A program made the translations under genes and the position numbers. A stretch of 38,951 nt of DNA from Nemertoderma westbladi (lineage: Eukaryota > Xenacoelomorpha > Nemertodermatida > Nemertodermatidae), in assembly GCA_032718475.1 (NCBI GenBank), contig JAUCBJ010001792.1, positions 1 through 38,951 of the forward strand, given 5' to 3'. Positions 10,969-19,693 of the stretch are shown here, in pieces. The notes beneath the pieces are model-generated. The model made no database searches. It was given only the letters and a program-made list of their open reading frames with translations, and was not told where the DNA came from. The stretch's first letter is position 1. The number at the start of each line of letters is the position of its first letter.

Positions 10969-11254
10969 TAATACATCATTAAAATTACGTTTTATAGGTA
11001 GTTTATGTTAACAGCTAGATGCTGATTAGAGCATGATAAACACAAGCACACGTCTGTCTGCAAGACTGGTGGTAGGTACAACATTTGGCATTTCCGAGAA
11101 GCGGATTTAGGGAGGTGATCGTGGTGGAGGGTGTTGGGCACCTGGGGTAGCTGCCACTATGGTTGATGCACTAGAGATGAGGGCTGTTCAAATTATTTAT
11201 TATTTTTAATTATTATTTTTTATTTGTGTATCCCACTTGTTCTATATATATCTG
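10969..11254. repeat. Dispersed repeat, copy 1
   Basis: It matches 17610-17888 at high identity, from ATACATCATTAAAA to TTGTTCTATATATATC, with a shared GGGAGGTGATCGTGGTGGAG core. It has no coding motif. Probably a non-autonomous transposable element. Confidence 0.75.
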
Positions 11255-11599
11255 TCATGTATGGTTGGTCAGGTACTATCACCGTTTATCATTCATTTCA
11301 ATTGTGATTCTGCAAAAGTTGCATTTTGTCAAAAAGTTGCATTCCAACAAACCGACGCTCCTTCAGCAGATGCAATGAATGATATCATTACCATTGCGAA
11401 GAGGTCAGCGTAACAGGAGACACCCAAACTGGTATAATGTACAAAAATATAATTGAAACATGGTGTAACTCGCCAGCCCACAGGTTTATTATGCGAGACT
11501 CTGCACTCCTGTGGTGGTATTCATAAATACGACTAACTAGGAACTTAGTCTTCGTCACAGCTATTTAGTATGTGCATGTACTAATTCGGTATCCAGAGA
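11255..11599. other. Unassigned stretch, no gene seen
   Basis: No open frame with recognisable motifs. It may be partly 3' flank of the minus-strand LINE fragment that follows. Confidence 0.4.
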
Positions 11600-12165
11600 A
11601 GTTGGTCCTACTACAACTAGAGGATCGGCATGCTGCAGTGCAGCTGCATTTTGTAAGAATGCTGCGCCCGCTTGTTGACAAAATTGCGCCACTACAACTT
11701 GCTATCACCCATGACATTTGCTAGATCATCCACATCTTCAAGGCCAGTGTCCTTTAAGATGCATCTCAAGAAAGTCATGGGCTGTCCACCATGCTTATTC
11801 ACTCCATGAGGCTGCCAAAGCACAAGATTATGCAATGGCTGGTCCTCACGGTGAAAGCAATGTCCTGCAAAGTGGAGGTGACTTTGTTCCAGTGTCAAGC
11901 TTGGGGGAACCAATGAGACATGTCCAATGATATATAGTGTCTGGTTGGAGACGTGTGCATCGTACTTAATACAATGAACCTGGCGTAGCATTCTTGTGAA
12001 TGTGCCATCCAGAGATTTTGTTTCCTCAGCAGTTAGAGCCCAGCACGGACTCCCAAAGAGGAGTAGTGGAACTACTGCTGCTCTAAATAATTGGACCTTA
12101 ATTTTCCGATTAATTCTAACATACTTGAGGCTGGTAGGTCCACTGTTTAGAGATAGGATGTGCAA
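11600..12165 (-). pseudogene. LINE ORF2 C-terminal fragment
   Basis: The minus-strand frame 12165-11692 reads INRKIKVQLFRAAVVPLLLF, then CWALTAEETKSLDGTFTRML, then HFAGHCFHREDQPLHNLVLW and DLANVMGDSK. This is the thumb and C-terminal region of LINE reverse transcriptases of the same broad group as the 1120-3965 copy (LLYGSECWTLT...LDG-YTR-LR), but a distinct sequence. It is 5' truncated: the RT palm is missing. Beyond 11692 the frame has stops but looks related to about 11600. The 5' end (above about 12115) overlaps a duplicated SINE-containing unit. Confidence 0.8.
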
Positions 12166-12347
12166 CTTAAGACTGCCTGTTCAATAGAAGTGGATTAGGT
12201 GGGATAGTGAATGTCAGGGACAAGTGCCTGAACTGGTTAGCGCTACTGATGAGGCCTGATACTGAAATGTACGTATAGCGCTGGTTCAACCCCTGGTGAA
12301 GCGCTTTCTCCTTTTTTCAATTTCTGAACAAAACCATAATATTACAT
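12115..12347 (+). mobile_element. tRNA-derived SINE unit, copy 1
   Basis: A-box-like CTGAACTGGTTAGCGC (about 12229-12244) and B-box CTGGTTCAACCCC (12281-12293) give a Pol III type 2 promoter. The 230-bp unit is repeated at 12457-12685 with about 90% identity, including the tail TTTCTGAACAAAACCATAAT. Confidence 0.7.
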
Positions 12348-12456
12348 ATTTAATTACAGTTGCATTAACAGCTCAACTCCAATTAATTTATTAATATCAC
12401 CTAGCAGGAATACTAGAGCTGAATATTTATTTATTTGTACTTCCCTCCTGTTTCAC

Positions 12457-12685
12457 TCTAACATACTTGAGGCCAGTAGGTCCGCTGTTAGAGATAGGAT
12501 ATGCAACTTAAGACGGCCTGCTCAATAGAAGTGGATTAGGTGGGAGGGTGAATGTCAGGGGCAAGTGGCTGAACTGGTTAGCGCTACTGATGAGGCCTGA
12601 TAGGCTGAAATGTACGTATAGCGCTGGTTCAACCCCCAGTGACACGCTTTCTCATTTTTTCCATTTCTGAACAAAACCATAATAT
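12457..12685 (+). mobile_element. tRNA-derived SINE unit, copy 2
   Basis: Direct repeat of 12115-12347. The A box is near 12570-12585 and the B box at 12624-12636. Copy 2 has the fuller tRNA-like middle (GGCCTGATAGGCTG, one block longer than copy 1). The two copies are about 110 bp apart. Confidence 0.7.
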
Positions 12686-13035
12686 TAAACTGGTATTCAT
12701 TGAATTTAGTCTTACTTAAGTTAAAATTAGCTGTGAGTATTTCTAGTCACATCAACATGTGACTAATTATATTATCTCTATACATTATATTCATATATAA
12801 ATATAATATTTTTAAAGTAATATAATATTATAAATAAATTTTGATGGAATCTAATTTATCGATAATATTCAAGTTTAAACATATTTTACGAAATGTAACT
12901 ATAAAATAAATCAATGTTAATATAAGTAACACAATATTATATAGCCCACCACCTAAACTGTAAATAATATAAAAATACATTGCTTGAAGCGCTGCACTGT
13001 TGCCTAGCAACAGGGGACAATACAATTACAAAAAA
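12686..13035. other. AT-rich stretch, no gene seen
   Basis: No motif recognised. Base composition changes sharply to GC-rich at about 13050. Confidence 0.4.
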
Positions 13036-13039
13036 AAGT

Positions 13040-14030
13040 TGGTAACCTAAGGCAACCCAGCACCATCCTCCAGGCCAAGGCCGCTCCTCCACCTAATCCG
13101 CGACCCCATAATAATACAGTGAGAGGCCCCACGGATCAGAGCGAACTGAACCCGGGTGCGCACCCACCCCATCACTACACTGTATGGTTTCCCCCAGGAA
13201 CTGTGGAGCTTCTCCGCGATTATGTGGACTAGCTTGTTGGCCTGGGGGGCCAGCACACCGTCGCAGGATGCAACGAACGGGGAGAAGTCCGCTCATTGAG
13301 TGGTTACGGCTTCCGCGTAGAGGCGCTTCTTGGCCTCTTCGGTGGACTCGAGTACGGAGTTCAGCGAGTGGTTGGCATAAGACCCGGCGTCAAGGTTGAT
13401 GACCTTCATGTCAAACAACGCCTGGGTCTGCCTGTTGAACGCCCACCAAACCCCCAAGTCGCACCGAAGACCTGCGTCCCCATCGACCCCCTGCTGCTCA
13501 TGGACAACGGGTTCATTGACCACGTTCCGGGGCCCGAATGCCAATACCGCGAGGTCCCCAACGACATCCCACAATGCGTTGTGCCTCTGGATGACAAGTC
13601 CAGTGACAGCGACAGCCGGTGTCCAGTGACAATATTGATACCCATCCCTGCGAAGACTTCTGTCGCCTTCTCCACGTACTCCGGGGCCACCACCAAATAG
13701 CACTTACTCGGTGCTGGATATTATCCAAAGGCCAGTCCGATCTTCTGGAGCTTCAGGAACCATTGTAGGACACATTGGAGTTTCCCTGCTGCGGTCGAGT
13801 CTTCAGCAAACCAGTTCTGGATGACCGGAGGACTTCGAAGCTTGTGGACGAGGGGGAGGAGCCCGGACGCGTAAAACAGCATAGCTAGCGGGTCCCCTTG
13901 GGTTGCACCTTCCTCGCTGAACAGGATGACCTCAGTTCCCCGGACTATAAGAATGCTGTAGCCTCTGTAGCAGTTAAACTCTGTCCGTGGCCTCAGTCGT
14001 GTCGAGTAGCTGCTCGGAAGGCCCCACTTC
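13040..14030 (-). pseudogene. Retroelement pol (RT palm and C-terminal region), frameshifted, GC-rich
   Basis: On the minus strand from about 13985: FNCYRGYSILIVRGTEVILF leads to EGATQGDPLAMLFYASGLLP (RT motif B) and QNWFAEDSTAAGKL (catalytic motif C, normally ADD, here AED). The next frames give VVAPEYVEKATEVFAGMGIN, then FDMKVINLDAGSYANHSLNS and EEAKKRLYAEAV. The last block is VLAPQANKLVHIIAEKLHSSWGKPYSVVMGW cut over several lines of code (13256-13050). This order matches a group of animal retroelements whose C-terminal part lists V-N-P-A...KK--Y and a W-KPYS-V motif. I treat it as non-LTR type; clade unassigned. There are at least four frame changes. GC content is far above the neighbours, so it is probably a young arrival in this AT-rich DNA. 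Confidence 0.75.
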
Positions 14031-14205
14031 GTGTATGATTATTACAGTATGTGTTATATTTGTAGGTTAGGCCTACTAAATTGGTAAGATTAACTGTTAA
14101 CACTGTCACATGACCCTCTTTATGAATATTAAAGCGGAACCAAAGGAGAAAATTTACAGGAATATTTTTCATCCTCTTGATTTATTTTCTGATTCATAGC
14201 ATTAC
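14031..14205. other. Short spacer, no gene seen
   Basis: AT-rich, no motif. It could contain the 5' part of the Harbinger element. Confidence 0.35.
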
Positions 14206-15068
14206 ATGGATAACGGATTGGATATACTTAGGGATGACTTGATGCAAATAAAGGAAGACCAGTTCCCCCAGAAATTGCTGTAATGACAATGTTAAAGTAC
14301 ATGGCATCAAATGACTATCAAATTGGTGTTGCTGAAGATTTCCATCTCTCAGAACCCAGATATCACATTGCATTTGGAAATTGGTTGACAGTTTGGTCTC
14401 CAAAGTGGATGATTTCATTAAATTTCCAGTGTCAGTAGAGGTTGTTCATTAGAATCAACATCAATTTTACGATATAGCCATGTTGTTGGTTGCATTGACG
14501 GTACGCACATCAATACAAGCGCCACATGAACGAGAGCGGGACTACGTAAATCGCTGCAACTACCACAGTCTCAACATACAAGGAGTATGTGATGCTCAGG
14601 GGCGATTCATAAACATATTAGCTAAGTGGCCTGGAGCAACACAGGGCAGCTTCATTTGTCGACATAGTGATCTATGGGACGCCTATGAGGATCATCACCT
14701 AAGCGGGATATTTCTTTTAGATTCAGGATATCCAAACCACCCATGGCTATTAAGCCCTTTGCCAGACCTTACACAAATCCGCAAACAGCCTTTAATAAAT
14801 CCCATAAAAAACTAGAGTTCTAATATAACAGGTGTTTGGTCGATGGAAGAGATGATTTGGAATTCTGGATTTCTGATTGCACCCTGATAAGGCGACTAAG
14901 ATAGTCGCTGTAAGTGCAATTCTCCACAATATTGCAATTGACTGCAACGAGGTTCAAGCTGAAGACTTGGAACTACCAGTAAACCAACCAGCAGTGGAAC
15001 CTTACCAGGGGAACCTCAACGCAGGAATACTGTTTAGACAAAATTTTTCGAACACCCATTTTAATTAA
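14206..15068 (+). pseudogene. PIF/Harbinger transposase, frameshifted
   Basis: An N-terminal part (MDNGLDILRDDLMQIKEDQF) precedes a block at about 14290-14450 (MLKYMASNDYQIGVAEDFHL; the later frame has KVDDFIKFPVS) that fits the helix-turn-helix region of Harbinger transposases. At about 14479 one frame reads VVGCIDGTHINTSA, with the first catalytic Asp. The next frame continues ERDYVNRCNYHSLNIQGVCD, then AKWPGATQGSF, then GIFLLDSGYPNHPWLLSPLP. The second catalytic Asp is present in LLDSGYP. The C-terminal part (VFGRWKR; IVAVSAILHNIAIDCNE) ends at 15068. At least three frame breaks and an in-frame stop make it inactive. An active protein would cut and paste the element, normally with a Myb-like partner; a Myb-like fragment lies at 16938-17177. 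Confidence 0.87.
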
Positions 15069-15276
15069 TTTATATTGGTTATCACTGTCTAGTACAGTAG
15101 TATAGGCCTACAGTACCAACGTCTGTAATTAGAATAAAAATTTGTGACTGACATGTAATGTTTGTAATACTATATTTTGTAACACGATGTTGGACTGTCT
15201 TGCTGAAATGAGTCAAGTGCAGGATGCACATAAGCATGGTTATAGTTTGAAGACTATTGAAAACCACAACATAACG
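15069..15276. other. Spacer, no gene seen
   Basis: No motif; possibly the 3' part of the Harbinger copy. Confidence 0.35.
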
Positions 15277-15806
15277 CAGTGCTGTTCAACTAGTTAAGTT
15301 GTCATTTGGTGTTATTTAGTTAAAGTGGTTTTAGTTAATTTGTCGCGACGAATTTAGTTACTTAAAGCGTTTTTAGAAGAAAAATAGTTGAACTTTCAAC
15401 TAAATTCTAACTAAATTCCAAACCTTAGCCATACCACCATTGCCGATCATACTGTACTATTCGCTTTATCTGATGCTTCTTCTGAAAGTACCATGGATTT
15501 CTTCGAAACAAAGAAACGCGCAGAAGATACAGAGCTAAAGAGGTACTTAAATGACCCAAGGACCAACATGGCGATGTTGGATGATTATCCAAACGTCCCT
15601 ACACTGTTCCGAAGTTACAACTGTGTGCCAGCCTATGGTTACATGAATTTTTCAAAATTGTGTTTTAGTTAAGTTTTAGTTAACATTTTAACTTTTATTT
15701 AACTAGACACCTCAGAATTAGTTGAAAAAGGTAGTTAACTAGTCATTTTTAATTATTTAGTTGGGATTAGTTAAATTGTCACTACAAAATTAGTTGAACA
15801 GCACTG
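15277..15806 (+). mobile_element. Short hAT-type element with matching ends
   Basis: CAGTGCTGTTCAACTA at 15277-15292 is an exact inverted match to 15791-15806. Ends starting CAGNG are typical of hAT elements. Flanks read CATAACG on the left (15270-15276) and CATAACCG on the right (15807-15814), compatible with a slightly decayed 8-bp target duplication. Inside, about 15490-15650 on the plus strand encodes MDFFETKKRAEDTELKRYLN and DDYPNVPTLFRSYNCVP. These resemble the C-terminal dimerisation region of hAT transposases (YP-V--LF-KYN--P-S). At 530 bp it is an internally deleted, non-autonomous derivative. The subterminal regions are rich in TTAGTTAA-like motifs in both orientations. Confidence 0.75.
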
Positions 15807-15984
15807 CATAACCGTACAGTAGGCAATAGACGACATCCGATAAATTGTGAAATGCCTCACATCTCTAATTAGGCTCGCGATCCAAACACTGGAGGGGTGG
15901 GGTGAGGCCAAGGTGAAGACAAGGGGTGGGGGGCTGGGTTGGGTTGGGTGGTTGGTGGGGGGGGGGCTCCACCTGCCGTCTCCA

Positions 15985-16450
15985 GTTTCCTTTGGCAGCC
16001 AGCAAAGCCCTGTTCTAGAATACTCATCAGTGGTTTGGTCTCATAGAAAATAGGTGAAATGAGACTCATTGAGGGAGTGCAACGCCATGCACAGTCTCCA
16101 CAACCTTGATTACCCATCACGTCTTTGTAAGCTGGGCCTACCAATGTTGGAATATCGGCGTCACCGTGCTGATATGATCCAGGTCTATAAACTACTGACG
16201 GGCCTCGACAATGCGGACTATCGCACCTACCTCACGCTAGATCCCTCTTGTCGCCGCGGCCACTCTCTGAAGATATTTAAACCTCGGGTGCATCTTGTGA
16301 TATGTAACTTGACCTTTAGCTTTCTAGTAATCGATGACTGGAACCGTTTAACCGAATCTGTAGTTTCATCACCAAACACTGAACACATTTAAATCAAGGC
16401 TCAATGAACACTATAAAAATTTACCATTGAAATATTATCCATCCTGGTAG
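15985..16450 (+). pseudogene. LINE ORF2 C-terminal fragment (second type)
   Basis: VLEYSSVVWSHRK (about 16012-16050) is followed after a frame change by the 16069-16392 frame. Its motifs are LCKLGLPMLEYRRHRADMIQ, VYKLLTGLDN, RRGHSLKIFKPR and DDWNRLTESVVSS. A shift near 16380 brings LNTFKSRLNEHYKNLPLKYY, ending at a stop at 16448-16450. This is the extreme C-terminus of CR1/Jockey-like LINEs (LEYRRLRGDMIQVYK...FS-RV-NDWN-LP...FKSRLD). It is heavily 5' truncated, as is usual for LINEs. Confidence 0.85.
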
Positions 16451-16500
16451 CAATAAGGTTAACAGAAATAAATCCCCAATAACTCCATTTTTTTTTATTC

Positions 16501-16740
16501 ATTTATAGCGCTGCATTCGTATTTTTTATGTATTTAACAATTACTTAATTTTATGGAAACATTTGTTAAACTCGTTTACATTTGTTTTTACTTAATTGAC
16601 TTAATCTGTATTAATTTTAATTTATAGCAACACATTCATATTTTTTAAGTATATAAGAATTACTTACTTAATTTTATGGAAACATTTTTTAAACTCGTTA
16701 ACATTTGCTTTTTTTTACTTAATTGCCTTAATCTGCTAAG
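16501..16740. repeat. Tandem duplication of about 120 bp, AT-rich
   Basis: Two copies, 16501-16620 and 16621-16740, share TTTATAGC...CACATTCATATTTTTT, TTACTTAATTTTATGGAAAC and TTAAACTCGTT. It may be part of the LINE 3' region. A run of 21 G follows at 16904-16924. Confidence 0.65.
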
Positions 16741-16937
16741 GCCGTAATCTATTTATCATATAATTACAAAATAATATTGTCATTTGCTGTCTTAAATATG
16801 GTCAATTGCTGTCAATCCAATTTTTATTTTTTTTAATTATGTTAATCTTCCATATTTTATACATTATGTATAGTAAGTAGCTAGCTAGTATAGATAAAAT
16901 TGAGGGGGGGGGGGGGGGGGGGGGTGCACAAAACACA

Positions 16938-17177
16938 CTAGTACTGACTGGGGCAATGGTAGTGGAGGTCCACCCCATTTTTTTTCACATGTTTAATGCT
17001 GGTGGCAACTGCTTCTTTGGCAGCTGACTTCATGTTACCAAATTTCCACTTGTATTGTTGAATGGTGCGATTACACCCAAACTTGGCGTTTAGATGATGT
17101 GCCATGGCCTTCCATGCATCACTACGCATAGGGTCAGTGTCCGCATCATGGGACTTTAGAAAAATACTTTTTATCAC
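16938..17177 (-). pseudogene. Myb/SANT-like DNA-binding domain fragment
   Basis: The frame reads MRSDAWKAMAHHLNAKFGCN, then RTIQQYKWKFGNMKSAAKEA. This is the second and third helix region of the Myb/SANT-like (Myb_DNA-bind_5 style) domain found in partners of Harbinger transposases and related host genes. The first helix should lie upstream, where there are stops (17180 and above), so it is partial or broken. It may be the decayed partner gene of the Harbinger copy at 14206-15068, though orientation is opposite and a LINE fragment lies between. Confidence 0.6.
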
Positions 17178-17318
17178 TTTCGTGGACTAATTCGACCCTG
17201 GAAGACAAACTTTTCGTTTTCATGTTGTTTTTTAAAATAGCTATGCTTTTTATGTTCTAGAACATTGAGACAAATTAGCTAAAAATTGACTATTTCTCTG
17301 TGTTCTAATGTTAGTTTT

Positions 17319-17498
17319 AGGCCGCGTGCACACTACCGAGTCAAAGTCAAAGGAAAATATATATAACTGGCTAGCAATAATAAATAATAATACATTATAT
17401 AGGTCTAATATAATAAATACATAAGGGCATTATTAAATTAAATTTCATGTGATATATTTTACATTTTGTCTTTTGACTTGGTATTGTGAACGTGGCCT
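17319..17498. mobile_element. MITE-like element, 180 bp
   Basis: AGGCCGCGTGCACACTACCG at the left end is matched in inverted form by the right end (…TATTGTGAACGTGGCCT), with about 80% identity over 27 bases. The interior is AT-rich and non-coding. Confidence 0.55.
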
Positions 17499-17609
17499 TT
17501 AAATATTATTTTAGTATAATTTACAACATTTCGATTCTAAATTGTTTTTTTTTTATATTTTATAAAAAGTACTAGCTAACACAAAATCAAATACATCATT
17601 AAATACATC

Positions 17610-17888
17610 ATATAAAGTAATACATCATTAAAATGATGTTTTATAGGTAGTTTATGTTAACAGCTAGATGCTGATTAAAGCATGATAAACACAAGCACAA
17701 TTCTGCAAGACTGGTGGTAGGTACAATATGTGGCATTTCCCAGAAGGGGAATTAGGGAGGTGATCGTGGTGGAGGGTGTTGGGCACCTGGGCTAGCTGCC
17801 ACTATGGTTGATGCACTGGAGATGAGGGCCGTTCAAATTATTTATTATTTTTAATTTTTGTGAATCCCATTTGTTCTATATATATCTT
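17610..17888. repeat. Dispersed repeat, copy 2
   Basis: Close match of 10969-11254, same orientation. It differs by small indels and about 5-8% substitutions. Confidence 0.75.
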
Positions 17889-18336
17889 TTTTTAAACTTT
17901 TTAGCGTTTTACCATTTGGTGGTTTTAGTTCCGGCAGCGGCAGAACAATCCAATGTTCTAGAACATAATAAAATGCCATAAAACTCAAAAGAAGACACAA
18001 ATGTGCTGCTGTATACATACTGTACTAGTACTGGTTATGCATACTATACTAGTACCGAACTAAGTTTAGTATAGTAACAGTTTATGAATACCGATATTTT
18101 TTAAGAGATAGTTGAAACTAAGTTAAGTCAATGCTCTTACTAAAATCAGTTATTTTAAGTAACAGATAGCTCTTACTAAACATAGTTGCAGCTCTTACTA
18201 AAAATAGTATTCATTCAGCCAGGGAAAATTTACCTCTCTTACGAAAATGAAATCGTCCCAGCCCTGGTGGAACCATAGCCAGTCCCATCTGCCCCACCTA
18301 GGAGGAAACGGCCATCACTGTTGAAAATAATTTGGA
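17889..18336. other. Non-coding, with CTCTTACTAAA short repeats
   Basis: GCTCTTACTAAA occurs three to four times between about 18129 and 18215 and TACTAGTAC/TAGTATA motifs around 18015-18080. No gene seen. Confidence 0.45.
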
Positions 18337-18417
18337 GAAATATAAGAAATCATGGACCCTGGTTCTGGTTCATTAGATTTTTCATTGCTTTTTGTGTCTT
18401 TGCTGTAATGTAATTTA

Positions 18418-18738
18418 TGTGCTGGTGAGCCAAACAATGGGCAAAATAGGGGAAGACAAAGAGAAAGAAGATGGGATTCGGACAGTTGGCCCAGACTGGG
18501 ATGGATATCATACATCTCCATAGATAGGAGAGGGTACAGAAAGGGTAGAGACACTGAAAGTACAGCTAGTAGTGAGTTGTCCACCACCGACACTACTGCT
18601 GTATCTACAACAATCGCATCAACCACCACCTCCATTGATGATGTTTTTTATTGGGGGTTTATCGAATGCATTGAGTCAACATGTTATGACTACGCTCATT
18701 CTGATATATGCCATAGAGTAACACAATCTGAGCCGTAA
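18418..18738 (+). CDS. Ser/Thr-rich segment ahead of the fibrinogen-like domain (partial or pseudogene)
   Basis: One frame stays open for about 106 codons. A hydrophilic Arg-rich part (QNRGRQRERRWDSDSWPRLG) is followed by a mucin-like stretch (SSELSTTDTTAVSTTIAST) and a Cys-containing end (FIECIESTCYDYAHSDICHR). It stops at 18736-18738. The Cys end could be the start of a fibrinogen-related domain, whose remainder follows in another frame from 18756, so a frameshift or a lost intron is possible. In the right-hand copy the same frame has two stops, so that copy is a pseudogene; here it may be too. No start codon or signal peptide can be assigned. Confidence 0.4.
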   Translation, partial: CAGEPNNGQNRGRQRERRWDSDSWPRLGWISYISIDRRGYRKGRDTESTASSELSTTDTTAVSTTIASTTTSIDDVFYWGFIECIESTCYDYAHSDICHRVTQSEP

Positions 18739-18755
18739 TATACCGTCGATAATAA

Positions 18756-19175
18756 ACCTTTGGGTGGTATCAATTATTCATCATCAGCAAGCAACTGAGA
18801 TGTGATGGAGGATGGATTATATTTTATAGTCGCATTGGCAACAACATTGACATCTGGGATGATGATAGTTCTAACTACCACCCGGGATTGGGAAATCCCA
18901 ACAAATCTTACTTTCTACATGTGGAAAATATCGATTGGCTGAAACACGGGAAAGACTTTACTGTGGGGTCTGGATATGTGCTAAAGATTACAAGTTACAC
19001 CCATTCATGTACTGCCGGTGTATTGGATAAAGCAACATATTATGCTCTCACTCGGCTGGTTAACAAGAAGTTGACTTCAGTAGTGGATGGTAGACTGGTG
19101 GAACTCACCCAAATAAATGAATGTGAGGAAGATAAATTAGAAATGAAACTAAAATGCCTGCCACAAAGAAACTAA
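18756..19175 (+). CDS. Divergent fibrinogen-related (FReD-like) domain
   Basis: Open from 18756 to the stop at 19173-19175 (about 139 codons; internal Met at 18888). It reads FGWYQLFIISKQLRCDGGWI, then IFYSRIGNNIDIWDDDSSNY. Next come GLGNPNKSYFLHVENIDWL, GYVLKITSYTHSC and ATYYALTRLVNKK. The order CDGGW-x-F-RR-G---F---W--Y--G-GN----FWLG-ENI--L, then L-I, then A-Y--F, is the signature of the fibrinogen C-terminal domain found in ficolins and FREPs. Several positions diverge (YFLHVENI in place of FWLGNENI), and the Ca-binding half is not recognisable. FReDs bind glycans or microbes in invertebrate immunity; this role is not shown here. It may be a decaying paralogue. Confidence 0.55.
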   Translation, partial: TFGWYQLFIISKQLRCDGGWIIFYSRIGNNIDIWDDDSSNYHPGLGNPNKSYFLHVENIDWLKHGKDFTVGSGYVLKITSYTHSCTAGVLDKATYYALTRLVNKKLTSVVDGRLVELTQINECEEDKLEMKLKCLPQRN

Positions 19176-19487
19176 AGAATCAAACTGTACTGTAGCCAAT
19201 AGCATTAGGTTACTTATTGTGTTTGTATGTTTGTCACAAGCAACAATAATAGAAATGGAATAGTTAGACCAACATGATTTAATAATATCCAATTCAGTTA
19301 CAATAAACAAATGAACGGCACTGAATTCAAAGTAACAATTTTAGTGTATTTGTACATATCGCATCAAGGTGGTAATGTAGTCTTGTGCCGCACTTCACAA
19401 ATTGAGAATGAGATTTATTTTCTTTGCTATCTTTACCTGTATTTTATTTTACATTAAATATAAAATGATAAAGAAAAACCGAACTTG

Positions 19488-19693
19488 TTTGACGTTTACA
19501 ATACCTCTGGTCTAGAAGAAGATGACTTACGTACTGTTCTAACTGACTATGAAACGCGAAATGACCAGAAACTTAATAAAGAATTGTCCAATTATTTAAG
19601 AGACTTTCTTATCAAGTTTAAACATGAAACTGGACATTAACTTACTGAAATGAAGACACAATTTGATGACCTTAACGACCAGATTACTACTTT
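19488..19693 (+). pseudogene. Endogenous RNA-virus ORF, N-terminal fragment, copy 1
   Basis: The frame from 19488 reads FDVYNTSGLEEDDLRTVLTD and continues with RDFLIKFKHETGH, then a stop at 19638, then TEMKTQFDDLNDQI. Related pieces occur at 21188-21340, 22853-22988 and 35240-35398. In all three it lies close to pieces of the RdRp described below, so I take it as the N-terminal region of the same viral protein or a neighbouring viral frame. On its own it has no recognisable domain. At 19692 it is interrupted by a non-coding repeat that starts TTAACCCTATTACC. Confidence 0.5.

Larger units (their letters stand above)
18337..19480 (+). repeat. Paralogous block, left copy (FReD-like locus)
   Basis: It aligns with 33310-34416 at about 95% identity, from AAGAAATCATGGACCCTGG to TAGTCTTGTGCCG. 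Alignment then resumes at the short segment 19402-19413 (34527-34538 on the right) and from 19414 onward with 35163 onward. The right copy has about 750 bp extra between these points, in two blocks. The block carries the Ser/Thr-rich and fibrinogen-like coding segments below. Confidence 0.88.

Noticed and set aside
13296-13700. 134-codon plus-strand frame in the GC-rich island
   Set aside because: Shadow of the minus-strand retroelement pol; long frames are expected in GC-rich DNA.
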